From: Streptomyces tendae
GTDB lineage: Bacteria; Actinomycetota; Actinomycetes; Streptomycetales; Streptomycetaceae
DNA: 64,000 bases
Direction of reading: 5' to 3'
NCBI RefSeq assembly: GCF_008632955.1
Contig: NZ_CP043959.1
Location: 1,550,001-1,614,000, forward strand
Shown: positions 18,521 through 27,135 of the stretch, piece by piece
How positions within the stretch are numbered: the stretch's first letter is position 1
Layout: each line of letters begins with the position of its first letter
Notes under the pieces: generated by a model
The model's database searches: none
Told to the model about the DNA's origin: nothing
Seen by the model: only the letters and a program-made list of their open reading frames with translations
Made by a program: the position numbers and the translations under genes

Positions 18521-19219
18521 TCAGCGCTGGCTGTTCGCCCCGCGGCGGCGCATGCCGAAGAAGACCGCGCCGCCACCGATGGCGACCAGGGCGGCCGCCG
18601 CACCGGCGATCACGCCGGTGTTGGAGTTGGCGCCGGTCTCGGCGAGGTTGGACTCACCGGCGGGGGAGGGCGCGTTGTCCGAGGTGTCGGCCGGCGGGAC
18701 GGAGCTCTCGCTCTCCGACGGCGCCGGGCTCGGCTCCTCGCTCTCCTCGGCCGGGGCCGAGGACGTCACCGACGGCGTGGGCTCGGGGGCCGGGGGCTCC
18801 TCCTCGTCCTCCTTGCACGGCGTCGACGGCGTGGTCAGGTTGGGCTTGATGTCCTCGTCGACGTAGGGTTTCGCCGAGACGTGGATGCGGTAGACGGCGT
18901 TCGGCTTCCAGTCCTCCTCGAAGGTGATGGTCGTGCCCTCCTTGGACCCCTTGACCACCTGCTCGCCGACCTTCTTGATGTCGGCGCCGTTGTTCTGGAG
19001 GAACACGGTGACGGTGGCCGGGACGCCGGCCGGGTCGACGTCGGTGACGGTGATGACACCCTTGTCACCGTCGCACTTCGCCGCGGCCGAGAACTCGTTG
19101 ATGTTGCACGCCGCGGCGTTACCGGCGACACCGAGGGCGAGCGCCGCGGACGCGGAGACGACACCGAGGGCGCGCACGGAGCGGGTGACGGAACGGCGTG
19201 ATACGGACAGAACTGCCAC
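18521..19219 (-). CDS. LAETG-anchored cell-wall surface protein
   Basis: Sortase (class E type) substrate of 232 residues. It has a signal peptide (~1-38, ending near AAAC) and an immunoglobulin-like extracellular domain (~40-135). A Pro/Glu/Ser-rich wall-spanning stretch follows (~136-195). The sorting signal is LAETG at ~198-202, then a hydrophobic segment and a basic tail ([10 protein letters not shown]). S. coelicolor has an LAXTG protein at the equivalent locus. A pair of cysteines in the mature domain may form a disulphide. Function beyond surface display is unknown. A near-consensus promoter lies about 80 bases upstream of the start. Confidence 0.9.
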   Translation of the reverse strand: MAVLSVSRRSVTRSVRALGVVSASAALALGVAGNAAACNINEFSAAAKCDGDKGVITVTDVDPAGVPATVTVFLQNNGADIKKVGEQVVKGSKEGTTITFEEDWKPNAVYRIHVSAKPYVDEDIKPNLTTPSTPCKEDEEEPPAPEPTPSVTSSAPAEESEEPSPAPSESESSVPPADTSDNAPSPAGESNLAETGANSNTGVIAGAAAALVAIGGGAVFFGMRRRGANSQR

Positions 19220-19300
19220 GTTTGTCCTTTACATGATGCGCAAATGCGGGGGGTTGAGGGAGGGTTGATGAAGGCTCAGCACTCCCATGAGGCTCCCAGG

Positions 19301-19328
19301 TCTATAAGCGCCGCATAAGTAGTGTCAA
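19301..19328 (-). promoter_or_regulatory. Near-consensus housekeeping promoter for the LAETG gene
   Basis: On the minus strand, TTGACA (19328-19323) is followed after 16 bases by TATAGA (19306-19301). The start point would be near 19294, giving a leader of about 75 bases. The rest of 19220-19576 is AT-richer intergenic DNA that also holds the terminator of the VOC gene. I see no other gene in it. Confidence 0.8.
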
Positions 19329-19514
19329 CGCATATGCCTACCGGGGGACCGGGCTTTGCCTATTTGTTAACCACCCGGACGTTTCAACGCCCGCAGGACC
19401 GGCCCGATCCGGCCGACGCGGCCGGGAACGGTCACCGGCCGTGCGGGGAGCGGCAGTTGTGAAGACGGTGACCGAGGGGTCTTGGTTGCACGCCGCGCCG
19501 ATCCGTCATGACGA

Positions 19515-19554
19515 CGGCCCGGGCCGGGGCTCTTCCGAGCGCCCGCCCGGGCCG
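19515..19554 (-). terminator. Terminator of the VOC-family gene
   Basis: Arms CGGCCCGGGC (19515-19524) and GCCCGGGCCG (19545-19554) lie 22 bases beyond the minus-strand stop at 19577. Confidence 0.65.
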
Positions 19555-19576
19555 GGCGTGCCGCGGTGGCGGTGTG

Positions 19577-19984
19577 TCAGCCCTGCACCGCGGCCGGGTC
19601 CATCCACACGATCTCCCAGGTGTGGCCGTCGAGGTCGTCGAAGGAGCGGCCGTACATGAAGCCGTGGTCCTGGGGCTCGCCGGCGGTCGTGCCGCCCGCC
19701 GCGAGGGCGTTGTCCACCAGTTCGTCGACCTTCTCGCGGCTCTCCGCGCTCAGCGCCACCAGCACCTCGCTGCCGGTGCGGGCGTCCACGATCTCCTTCT
19801 TCGTGAACTGCGCGTACTTGTCCTTGGTCAGCAGCATCGCGATGATCGTGTCGCTGATCACGACGGACGCCGTGGACTCGTCGCTGAACTGCGGGTTGAT
19901 CTCGTAGCCGAGCGCCGTGAAGAACTTCTTCGAGGCGTCGATGTCCTCGACGGGCAGGTTCACGAAGATCATCTGCTGGTACAT
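19577..19984 (-). CDS. VOC-superfamily (glyoxalase-like) protein
   Basis: A 135-residue single vicinal-oxygen-chelate domain protein of the lactoylglutathione lyase-related, PhnB/YaeR-like type. It opens MYQQMIFVNLPVEDIDASKKFF and ends GHTWEIVWMD, both typical paired beta-alpha-beta-beta-beta motifs. The start at 19984 is chosen because GGGAGAGG lies upstream. A longer in-frame start exists but lacks a good ribosome-binding site. It probably acts as a dimer on a metal-bound substrate that cannot be predicted. It is monocistronic, with its own terminator. Confidence 0.8.
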   Translation of the reverse strand: MYQQMIFVNLPVEDIDASKKFFTALGYEINPQFSDESTASVVISDTIIAMLLTKDKYAQFTKKEIVDARTGSEVLVALSAESREKVDELVDNALAAGGTTAGEPQDHGFMYGRSFDDLDGHTWEIVWMDPAAVQG

Positions 19985-20080
19985 GGCGGGGCCTCTCCCG
20001 TTCATCCGGTGTCGTTCGAGGGGGTAGACCGGCCGTCGCACGGAACTCATCGCGAGCCGGGAAAGTTCTTTCGACTTCTC

Positions 20081-21412
20081 TCAGCCGCCCAGCGGCCAGG
20101 CCGACAGCTCGGCCACGGCTACCGTCAGCGGGCCGAACAGGACGAGCAGCGCGCCCGCGCGCAGGGCGGCGGCCCGGCGCAGGGACGCCGCGGGTGCCCC
20201 GAGGCGACGCAGCGACTCGGTGGTGCCGGAGTGCGCCTGCTTGGCCTCGACGGCCGCCGTGAGCAGCGTCGCCACCGTGCAGCCCGCCACCAGCAGCACG
20301 CCGAGGACCACGAGCGGACCGGCGGACGGGTCCTCGTGGTCGTGCAGCGACGCCATGGCGTACGCGGCCGCCACCACCGCGCACACCACGCCCAGCGGGC
20401 GGCCGATGCGCGTGGCCTCCGTCATCAGCACCCGCCCGGCCAGGAGCCGCAGCGCACCGGGGCGGAACGCCTGCAGCAGCCTGCCGCACAGATGGGTGAG
20501 CCCGGGGCCGACGAGGGCCAGACCGAGGCACGTCAGGGCCAGCCCGAGGAGCGCCGCCGGGCCGTCCCCGGAGCCGGTACGGCTCGTCAGCGCCTCCACC
20601 GCCAGACCCACCGCGAGCACCGTGACGCCCCACGGCAGTCCGGACGGAGCGGCGGTCGGGACGACGGGCGGGACGACGGCACCGGATCCGTCGGCGGGCT
20701 CCGGTCCGGCCCCCTCCGCGGACTCGGCCCCGGTGCCGTCCTGCTGGTCCCCGGCCGGCGCCCCGGCCGTGCGCCGGCCGCGTGCGGCGGCTCCCAGCTG
20801 GCGGCCGAACCGCCCGTAGGCGCCGAAGGATTCGAGCATCGGCGTGCGCCGGTAGGCGCCGAACCTGCCGTACACCCGGCCCGCCCGGCCCGCGCCCGTG
20901 ACCGGCTCGCGCGGCCGCAGGGTCACCGCCACCGCCGCCGCCGCGCTCAGCGGTACCACGGCCAGCAGCGTCAGCGCGGCCGGCATGGGCAGGGGGCGGT
21001 CCGCGGCCAGGAACTCCCTCGCGCCCCCTCCGAGCGGCATGCCCGTCAGGTCGCCCCGGAGCTGGAGGAAGACGAGCAGCGCCAGCGCGGAACCCAGCAG
21101 ACAGGACAGGGCCGTGGTGGCGGCGGAGATCGCCATCAGCTTGGCCGGACCCAGACCGACCGCGGACAGACCGGGCCGGGGCCGGGTGGCCGGGTCGGTG
21201 CGGGCCACCGCGACCGCGAGGTACACGGTGGCCGCCAGCGGGGCCGCGCACCAGGCCAGCCGCAGCGCGGAGGCGGACGGGTCCGGGTGGGTCAGCGCGT
21301 GGCCCAGGGCGCTCAGCAGCAGGAAGCCCGTACCGGCCGAGGCACCGGCGACCAGGAGCCGGCGCACCTGGACGGCGGGCTGGGCCCCGAGGCTCAGACG
21401 GAGAGCGAGCAC
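20081..21412 (-). CDS. FtsX-like ABC transporter permease
   Basis: A 443-residue membrane protein with about eight to ten hydrophobic segments. A hydrophilic, Pro/Ala-rich insertion sits in the middle (~190-240). The GTG start at 21412 overlaps the 3' end of the upstream ATPase gene by 19 bases, so the two are coupled. The N-terminus is LALRLSLGAQPAVQVRRL. The arrangement resembles the MacB/FtsX group of exporters rather than importers, and there is no substrate-binding protein. The substrate is unknown. Confidence 0.75.
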   Translation of the reverse strand: MLALRLSLGAQPAVQVRRLLVAGASAGTGFLLLSALGHALTHPDPSASALRLAWCAAPLAATVYLAVAVARTDPATRPRPGLSAVGLGPAKLMAISAATTALSCLLGSALALLVFLQLRGDLTGMPLGGGAREFLAADRPLPMPAALTLLAVVPLSAAAAVAVTLRPREPVTGAGRAGRVYGRFGAYRRTPMLESFGAYGRFGRQLGAAARGRRTAGAPAGDQQDGTGAESAEGAGPEPADGSGAVVPPVVPTAAPSGLPWGVTVLAVGLAVEALTSRTGSGDGPAALLGLALTCLGLALVGPGLTHLCGRLLQAFRPGALRLLAGRVLMTEATRIGRPLGVVCAVVAAAYAMASLHDHEDPSAGPLVVLGVLLVAGCTVATLLTAAVEAKQAHSGTTESLRRLGAPAASLRRAAALRAGALLVLFGPLTVAVAELSAWPLGG

Positions 21413-22143
21413 GCCGCCCGGCCTTCCGACTCGGCCGGTCCGGAGACCGGGGGAAGGTGCACGGTGCGTACGCACCGCCCGTCGAGCAGCGAGACCGTGC
21501 GGTCGGCCAGCGCGGCCGTCTGGCTGTCGTGGGTCGCGAGGACCACGGTGATGCCGTGCGAGCGGGCCGCGGTGGTGAGCGTGCGCAGTACGTGGGCGCG
21601 GTCGACGCGGTGCAGCGGGGCGGTCGGCTCGTCGGCGAACAGCACCGAGGGGGCGGGGGCGAGCGCGCGGGCGATGCAGGCGCGCTGGCGCTCCGCGTGC
21701 GTCAGCTCGGCCGGGTGCTTGCGCGCCCGGTCGCCGATGTCGAGGCGCTCCAGCCACTCCAGGGCGGCGACCTTGGCACGCCGCCGTCCGGTGCCGCGCA
21801 GCATCAGCGGGAGTGCGGCGTTCTCCCAGACGTTCAGCTCCGGCACCAGGACCGGCGCCGGGTCGATCCAGCCGAAGCGGTCGCGGCGCAGGCGTTCCCG
21901 GGCCGCCGGGCCCATGGTGTGCACCGGCACGCTGTTGAACCAGACCTCGCCGTCGTTCGCGGGCACCAGGCCGGACAGACAGCGCAGCAACGTCGACTTG
22001 CCGCTGCCGCGCGGGCCTGAGACCGCGAGGATCTCGCCCTCCCGGACGCCGAGCGAGACCCCGCTCAGGCCGGGTGAGCCGTCGTCGTGCCGGAAGTGCA
22101 GGGCACGCGCCCAGAGCACGTCGTTGTCCGGTGGGGCCACCAT
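21394..22143 (-). CDS. ABC transporter ATPase with unusual signature motif
   Basis: A 249-residue ATPase partner of the adjoining permease, LolD/MacB-like in size. Walker A is GPRGSGKST (near residue 46), Walker B VLFADEPT and the H-loop ATHD. The usual LSGGQ signature is replaced by LTHAERQR, so the two glycines that contact ATP gamma-phosphate in the dimer are absent. The ATG at 22143 is used, with GAGG upstream. A GTG three codons earlier is possible. The gene pair has no regulator beside it. Confidence 0.82.
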   Translation of the reverse strand: MVAPPDNDVLWARALHFRHDDGSPGLSGVSLGVREGEILAVSGPRGSGKSTLLRCLSGLVPANDGEVWFNSVPVHTMGPAARERLRRDRFGWIDPAPVLVPELNVWENAALPLMLRGTGRRRAKVAALEWLERLDIGDRARKHPAELTHAERQRACIARALAPAPSVLFADEPTAPLHRVDRAHVLRTLTTAARSHGITVVLATHDSQTAALADRTVSLLDGRCVRTVHLPPVSGPAESEGRAACSLSV

Positions 22144-22386
22144 GGCGTACACCTCGGTTCGGATCGGAAATGCCGTGCGCTCTTCGGGTTAATCCCCCGT
22201 CCGGGGGAACGAAGGGCGGGCCGATCGGTCACTGGGCACGCTAGGCAGGCGGTGGCGGGCGGTCGGACAGCACGCGGCCCCGGGACGCCGTTTCTCACTC
22301 GAACGGGCGGCACCGGGGCCGGTGTTGATCATTCAAAGGGAAGATCGGTACCTCGGACGGCCTACGTCCGCGATCAGCTCGTCGGC

Positions 22387-23760
22387 CTACAGCTTGGTCC
22401 ACGCCTCCGTGAGCGTCGCGCGCAGGATCTGCTCGATCTCGTCGAACGTCTCCTGGTCGGAGATCAGCGGCGGCGCGAGCTGGATGACCGGGTCGCCGCG
22501 GTCGTCGGCACGGCAGTACAGGCCGTTCTCGAACAGCTTCTTGGAGAGGAAGCCGTACAGCACGCGCTCGGTCTCATCGGCGTCGAAGGACTCCTTGGTG
22601 GCCTTGTCCTTGACCAGCTCGATGCCGTAGAAGAAGCCGTTGCCGCGGACGTCGCCGACGATCGGCAGGTCGTGCAGCTTCTCCAGGGTCGAGCGGAACG
22701 CGCCCTCGTTGTCCAGCACGTGCTGGTTGAGGCCCTCGCGCTCGAACAGGTCGAGGTTGGCGACGCCGACCGCCGCCGACACCGGGTGGCCGCCGAAGGT
22801 GTAGCCGTGCAGGAAGGTGTTGTCGCCCTTGTAGAACGGCTCGGCGAGCCGGTCCGAGACGATGCACGCGCCGATGGGGGAGTAGCCCGAGGTCATGCCC
22901 TTGGCGCAGGTGATCATGTCCGGCACGTAGCCGAACTTGTCGCAGGCGAAGGTGGTGCCGAGCCGGCCGAAGGCGCAGATGACCTCGTCGGAAACGAGCA
23001 GCACGTCGTACTGGTCGCAGATCTCGCGCACCCGCCGGAAGTAGCCGGGCGGCGGCGGGAAGCAGCCGCCCGCGTTCTGCACGGGCTCCAGGAAGACCGC
23101 GGCGACCGTGTCCGGGCCCTCGAAGAGGATCTGCTGCTCGATCTGGTCGGCTGCCCAGCGACCGAACGCCTCGGGGTCGTCGCCGTGGATCGGCGCCCGG
23201 TAGATGTTGGTGTTCGGCACCTTGTGCGCGCCCGGGACGAGCGGCTCGAAGGGGGCCTTGAGGGCCGGCAGGCCGGTGATGGACAGGGCGCCCTGCGGGG
23301 TGCCGTGGTAGGCGACCGCGCGGGAGATGACCTTGTACTTGGTCGGCTTGCCGGTGAGCTTGAAGTACTGCTTGGCGAGCTTCCAGGCGGTCTCCACCGC
23401 CTCGCCGCCGCCGGTGGTGAAGAAGACCTTGTTCAGGTCGCCGGGCGCCTCGTGCGCGAGCCGCTCCGCGAGTTCCACGGCCTTGGGGTGGGCGTAGGAC
23501 CACACCGGGAAGAACGCCAGCTCCCGCGCCTGCTTGGCGGCGGTCTCGGCGAGCTCCTGGCGGCCGTGTCCGGCCTGCACCACGAACAGGCCCGCGAGGC
23601 CGTCGAGGTAGCGCTTGCCCTTGTCGTCCCAGATGTGGGTGCCCTCACCGCGGACGATGGTGGGGACGGGCGCGCTCTCGTACGAGGACATGCGGGTGAA
23701 GTGCATCCACAGGTGGTCGTACGCGGACTTGCTGAGGTCCTTGGGGCTGTCGGTGCTCAC
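22387..23760 (-). CDS. Class-III aminotransferase (putrescine/diamine type)
   Basis: A 457-residue PLP-dependent enzyme of the omega-aminotransferase group, probably moving an amino group from putrescine or a related diamine to pyruvate or 2-oxoglutarate. Motifs seen are FFTTGGGEAVETAWKLA (cofactor phosphate cup), AYHGTPQGA, LLVSDEVICAFGR (PLP pyridine Asp) and the lysine in TCAKGMTSG. The GTG start lies two bases after the AsnC regulator's stop, so the two form an operon. It is divergent from an aldehyde dehydrogenase that could oxidise its product. S. coelicolor has the same trio, reported in the polyamine-utilisation context. Confidence 0.85.
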   Translation of the reverse strand: MSTDSPKDLSKSAYDHLWMHFTRMSSYESAPVPTIVRGEGTHIWDDKGKRYLDGLAGLFVVQAGHGRQELAETAAKQARELAFFPVWSYAHPKAVELAERLAHEAPGDLNKVFFTTGGGEAVETAWKLAKQYFKLTGKPTKYKVISRAVAYHGTPQGALSITGLPALKAPFEPLVPGAHKVPNTNIYRAPIHGDDPEAFGRWAADQIEQQILFEGPDTVAAVFLEPVQNAGGCFPPPPGYFRRVREICDQYDVLLVSDEVICAFGRLGTTFACDKFGYVPDMITCAKGMTSGYSPIGACIVSDRLAEPFYKGDNTFLHGYTFGGHPVSAAVGVANLDLFEREGLNQHVLDNEGAFRSTLEKLHDLPIVGDVRGNGFFYGIELVKDKATKESFDADETERVLYGFLSKKLFENGLYCRADDRGDPVIQLAPPLISDQETFDEIEQILRATLTEAWTKL

Positions 23761-23762
23761 GA

Positions 23763-24281
23763 TTATCGGGTTCCCCACATGTAGGTCTGCTTCTTGAGCT
23801 TGAGGTAGACGAAACTCTCGGTGGAGCGCACGCCGGGCACGGCCCGGATGCGTTTGTTGATGACCTCCAGGAGGTGGTCGTCGTCCTCGCAGACGATCTC
23901 GACCATCAGGTCGAAGGAGCCGGCGGTCATCACCACGTACTCGCATTCGGCCATCTCGGCCAGCGCGTCGGCGACGGCCTCCACGTCCCCCTCGACGGTG
24001 ACGCCGACCATCGCCTGCCGGCGGAAGCCCACGGTGAGCGGGTCCGTGACGGCGACGATCTGCATCACGCCCTGGTCGAGCAGCTTCTGCACCCGCTGGC
24101 GCACGGCCGCCTCCGACAGGCCCACGGCCTTGCCGATGGCGGCGTACGGCCGGCGGCCGTCCTCCTGGAGCTGCTCGATGATGGCGAGGGAGACGGCGTC
24201 CAACTGCGGTCCGCCGCCGTATCTGGACTCGCGGGAGTCCCTCGGGTCTGCGCTTCGACTGGCCACGGGGTCACTGTGCAC
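23763..24281 (-). CDS. AsnC/Lrp-family regulator of the polyamine genes
   Basis: A 172-residue feast/famine regulator. An N-terminal helix-turn-helix (~33-80; LDAVSLAIIEQLQEDGRRPY, IGKAVGLSEAAVRQRV) is followed by the RAM ligand-binding domain (~95-165). The GTG at 24281 is the likely start, though the ribosome-binding site is poor and the frame is open farther upstream. It leads the operon with the aminotransferase and diverges from the aldehyde dehydrogenase at 24485. The S. coelicolor counterpart is, as far as I recall, the polyamine-responsive repressor EpuRI. A polyamine or GABA-pathway effector is therefore likely. Confidence 0.85.
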   Translation of the reverse strand: MHSDPVASRSADPRDSRESRYGGGPQLDAVSLAIIEQLQEDGRRPYAAIGKAVGLSEAAVRQRVQKLLDQGVMQIVAVTDPLTVGFRRQAMVGVTVEGDVEAVADALAEMAECEYVVMTAGSFDLMVEIVCEDDDHLLEVINKRIRAVPGVRSTESFVYLKLKKQTYMWGTR

Positions 24282-24314
24282 GACGTATCGACAGTTTCGC
24301 AAGGCTGGATCGAT

Positions 24315-24352
24315 GAAATCCGTTGTTAACGGAGGTGATGCTTGCGGATTTC
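24315..24352. promoter_or_regulatory. Candidate operator between AsnC regulator and aldehyde dehydrogenase
   Basis: GAAATCCG (24315-24322) and CGGATTTC (24345-24352) form an inverted repeat. Inside it CCGTTGTTAACGG (24320-24332) is a second palindrome. The motif ATCCGTTGTT recurs upstream of the aldehyde dehydrogenase at 30969, suggesting a shared regulator. Confidence 0.5.
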
Positions 24353-24484
24353 GCAGATGCGGGGGAGGTGGGGGTGTTGAAAACGTCAGCCGTCCGTCTA
24401 GGGTGGGTGTCTCAGAGGTTGGACACCTCTCTTCGTTCGACCCGACACCTCGGGCACCCACAAGGAACACCAGGAGGGCCTGCA

Positions 24485-25924
24485 GTGAGCACCGAGCTGC
24501 GTCGTCTGCGCAACTACATCGGCGGTGAGTTCCGGGACGCCGCCGACGGACGGACCACCGAGGTGGTCAACCCCGCGACCGGCGAGGCGTACGCGACGGC
24601 TCCGCTGTCCGGTGCCGCGGACGTCGACGCCGCGATGGCGGCCGCCGCCGAGGCCTTCCCCGGCTGGCGCGACACCACCCCGGCCGAGCGGCAGAAGGCG
24701 CTGCTGAAGATCGCGGACGCCTTCGAGGAGCGCGCCGAGGAACTCGTCGCCGCCGAGGTGGAGAACACGGGCAAGCCGGTCGGGCTGACCCGCACCGAGG
24801 AGATCCCGCCGATGGTGGACCAGATCCGCTTCTTCGCGGGTGCGGCGCGGATGCTGGAGGGCAAGGGCGCGGGCGAGTACATGGAGGGCCTGACCTCCTT
24901 CGTGCGCCGTGAGCCGGTCGGCGTCTGTGCCCAGGTGGCGCCCTGGAACTACCCGATGATGATGGCCGTGTGGAAGTTCGCCCCGGCCATCGCCGCGGGC
25001 AACACGGTCGTCCTCAAGCCCTCGGACACCACCCCCGCCTCCACGGTCCTGCTCGCCGAGATCCTCGGCTCGATCCTGCCCAAGGGCGTCTTCAACGTCG
25101 TCTGCGGCGACCGTGACACCGGCCGCCTGATGGTCGAGCACCCCACCCCGGCGATGGCCTCCATCACCGGCTCGGTGCGCGCGGGCATGTCGGTCGCGGA
25201 GTCCGCGTCCAAGGACCTCAAGCGGGTCCACCTGGAGCTGGGCGGCAAGGCCCCGGTCGTGGTCTTCGAGGATGTCGACATCGCCAAGGCGGTGGCGGGC
25301 ATCTCCGAGGCCGGCTACTTCAACGCCGGCCAGGACTGCACGGCCGCCACGCGCGTGCTGGTGCACGAGTCGGTGCACGACGAGTTCGTCTCCGCGCTCG
25401 CCAAGGCGGCCGCCGGCATCAAGACCGGCATGCCCGACGACGAGGAGGTCCTCTACGGGCCGCTCAACAACCCCAACCAGCTTCAGCAGGTGGAGGGCTT
25501 CATCGAGCGGCTGCCCGCGCACGCGCGCGTCGAGGCGGGCGGCAAGCGGGTCGGCGACAAGGGTTACTTCTACGCGCCGACCGTCGTCTCCGGCCTGAAG
25601 CAGGACGACGAGATCATCCAGAAGGAAGTCTTCGGGCCGGTCATCACCGTGCAGTCCTTCACCGACGAGGACCAGGCCGTCCAGTACGCCAACGGTGTGG
25701 AGTACGCGCTGGCCTCCTCGGTGTGGACCAAGGACCACGCCCGGGCGATGCGGATGTCCAAGGCGCTCGACTTCGGCTGCGTGTGGATCAACACCCACAT
25801 CCCGCTGGTGGCGGAGATGCCGCACGGCGGCTTCAAGCAGTCCGGCTACGGCAAGGACCTGTCGGCGTACGGCTTCGAGGACTACACGCGCGTCAAGCAC
25901 GTGATGACCTCGCTCGAGGGCTAG
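24485..25924 (+). CDS. Aldehyde dehydrogenase (probable aminobutyraldehyde dehydrogenase)
   Basis: NAD(P)-dependent aldehyde dehydrogenase of 479 residues, likely oxidising 4-aminobutyraldehyde (or its gamma-glutamyl derivative) to GABA. The GTG start has AGGAGGGCC upstream. Family landmarks are APWNYPMMMAVWK, the Rossmann ITGSVRAG region, catalytic Glu in LELGGKAP and catalytic Cys in NAGQDCTAATR. It is divergent from the AsnC-aminotransferase operon with a shared 203-base control region. It ends in a strong 20-bp terminator stem, so it is transcribed alone. Confidence 0.88.
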   Translation: MSTELRRLRNYIGGEFRDAADGRTTEVVNPATGEAYATAPLSGAADVDAAMAAAAEAFPGWRDTTPAERQKALLKIADAFEERAEELVAAEVENTGKPVGLTRTEEIPPMVDQIRFFAGAARMLEGKGAGEYMEGLTSFVRREPVGVCAQVAPWNYPMMMAVWKFAPAIAAGNTVVLKPSDTTPASTVLLAEILGSILPKGVFNVVCGDRDTGRLMVEHPTPAMASITGSVRAGMSVAESASKDLKRVHLELGGKAPVVVFEDVDIAKAVAGISEAGYFNAGQDCTAATRVLVHESVHDEFVSALAKAAAGIKTGMPDDEEVLYGPLNNPNQLQQVEGFIERLPAHARVEAGGKRVGDKGYFYAPTVVSGLKQDDEIIQKEVFGPVITVQSFTDEDQAVQYANGVEYALASSVWTKDHARAMRMSKALDFGCVWINTHIPLVAEMPHGGFKQSGYGKDLSAYGFEDYTRVKHVMTSLEG

Positions 25925-25932
25925 CGCACGAC

Positions 25933-25976
25933 ACGTCGGCCCCGGACGGTGCACCCGCACCGTCCGGGGCCGACGT
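25933..25976 (+). terminator. Strong terminator after the aldehyde dehydrogenase
   Basis: Perfect 20-bp arms (25933-25952 and 25957-25976) with a four-base ACCC loop begin eight bases after the stop codon. It is among the longest perfect stems in the window. Confidence 0.88.
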
Positions 25977-25999
25977 CCGTCCGGCGGCGGACACACTTT

Positions 26000-26027
26000 T
26001 TGAACATGTTCAACTCTCGGCGTACGC
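26000..26027 (+). promoter_or_regulatory. Promoter with a perfect 14-bp palindromic operator
   Basis: TTGAACATGTTCAA (26000-26013) is a perfect palindrome whose left half doubles as a -35 (TTGAAC). TACGCT (26022-26027) follows after 16 bases as the -10, only seven bases before the ATG at 26035. A TetR- or MarR-type repressor site is likely. No regulator gene lies adjacent. Confidence 0.6.
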
Positions 26028-26034
26028 TCCTGCC

Positions 26035-26571
26035 ATGAGCGACAGAGCCGCCCTGCTCAAGGGCATTCGCGTCTGGCTGGTGTTCTTCGTCGTCTGCCTG
26101 GTGCTCAGCGGCGCCACGGCCTTCCCCCTGGTGCACGAACTGCGCTGGACCGAGGAGGCCCTGCGGTCCCTCGGCGCGCCGGAGCACCTCCCCGGTCTGA
26201 CGGAGTGGATCGAGCGCGTACGGGACGGACTCGACGCCGCCGACGCCGACCACCCCTTCCTCCTCTACGGCACCGACTGGCTGGCCTTCGCCCACCTCGT
26301 CATCGCGGTCGCCTTCCTCGGCCCCTACCGCGATCCCGTACGCAACATCTGGGTCGTGGAGTTCGGCATGATCGCCTGCGCCGGTGTCATCCCGCTCGCC
26401 CTCGTCTGCGGTCCCCTGCGCGGCATCCCCTTCTGGTGGAGCGTCATCGACATGGCGTTCGGGGTCTTCGGGGTGATTCCGCTGTACGTCGTCAGAAACA
26501 AGATCAAGCGGCTGGAGGCGCTCACGGCGGAACCCGTCGTCACCGGGAGTGCAGCCGCCTGGGCCCGGTAA
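26035..26571 (+). CDS. Integral membrane protein
   Basis: A 178-residue protein with four probable membrane helices (~12-32, ~82-98, ~108-128 and ~133-150). A hydrophilic extracytoplasmic loop lies between the first two. The first loop carries a conserved-looking FPLVHELRWTEEAL and the second helix starts TDWLAFAHLVIAVAFLGPYRDPVRN. I recognise this as a common actinobacterial membrane protein of unknown function. The -10 box ends only seven bases before the start codon, so the mRNA may be nearly leaderless. Nine bases after its stop begins an HXXEE-domain gene, likely co-transcribed. Confidence 0.7.
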   Translation: MSDRAALLKGIRVWLVFFVVCLVLSGATAFPLVHELRWTEEALRSLGAPEHLPGLTEWIERVRDGLDAADADHPFLLYGTDWLAFAHLVIAVAFLGPYRDPVRNIWVVEFGMIACAGVIPLALVCGPLRGIPFWWSVIDMAFGVFGVIPLYVVRNKIKRLEALTAEPVVTGSAAAWAR

Positions 26572-26580
26572 GTTGCGGGC

Positions 26581-27135
26581 ATGGGGGATTCTTCGACCGC
26601 TGAAGGAGTGGGCGCGGCCGTCACGTTGGGGCTGCTGGCGGCCTGGGCGGTGCACGACCTGGAGGAACTGGCCACCGTGCCGGGGTGGTTGCGGCGCAAC
26701 GTGCCCGAGCTGCGGCGGCGGTTCCCCCTGGTGCCGGAGCCGGTGTGGCGGCGGGCCGGGCGCACCGACCCGGTCGAATTCACCGCGGCCGTCGGGGTGA
26801 TGGGGACGGTCGTCGCGGCCGCTGCCGTCGCCGGACGGCTCAGCGGGGGCCGCTCCGGCTTCTACCAGTCCGCCCTCACCGGCTTCGGGCTGCACAGGCT
26901 GGTGCACATGGCCCAGGCCGCGGCGGTACGCGGCTGCACCCCCGGTTCCGTGACCTCGCCGCTGCTCGTCGTGCCGTTCACCCTCTGGGCGCGCGGCCGG
27001 CTGCGCGGGGCCGGCGTGCTGCGCCCCACGCGCCCCCGCGACCTCGCGGTCGGCCTCGCGGCGGCCGGGGCGGCCACGGTCGCCGCGCACGGGATGGCGC
27101 GCAGGCTGGTCGGCGCGGCGCGCCGGGCGTCATGA
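26581..27135 (+). CDS. HXXEE-domain membrane protein
   Basis: A 184-residue membrane protein with the HxxEE motif (HDLEE, residues ~25-29) near the start of the chain. A later conserved His occurs in GFGLHRLVHMAQA, as is usual for the HXXEE family. About five hydrophobic helices are predicted. The family is uncharacterised, and the paired acidic and histidine residues suggest a metal site within the membrane. It follows the previous membrane-protein gene by nine bases, under the same palindromic promoter. Its last six bases overlap the 3' end of the convergent GDPD gene. Confidence 0.75.
   Translation: MGDSSTAEGVGAAVTLGLLAAWAVHDLEELATVPGWLRRNVPELRRRFPLVPEPVWRRAGRTDPVEFTAAVGVMGTVVAAAAVAGRLSGGRSGFYQSALTGFGLHRLVHMAQAAAVRGCTPGSVTSPLLVVPFTLWARGRLRGAGVLRPTRPRDLAVGLAAAGAATVAAHGMARRLVGAARRAS

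Noticed and set aside
14824..18603. A 1259-codon open frame on the minus strand
   Set aside because: It is antisense to thiB-thiP-thiQ and the MDMPI gene, has low-complexity composition and no start signal.
22087..23784. A 565-codon plus-strand frame opposite the aminotransferase
   Set aside because: The minus-strand aminotransferase has complete PLP motifs. The plus frame reads as its shadow, with repeated Leu/Gly/Val/Asp blocks.
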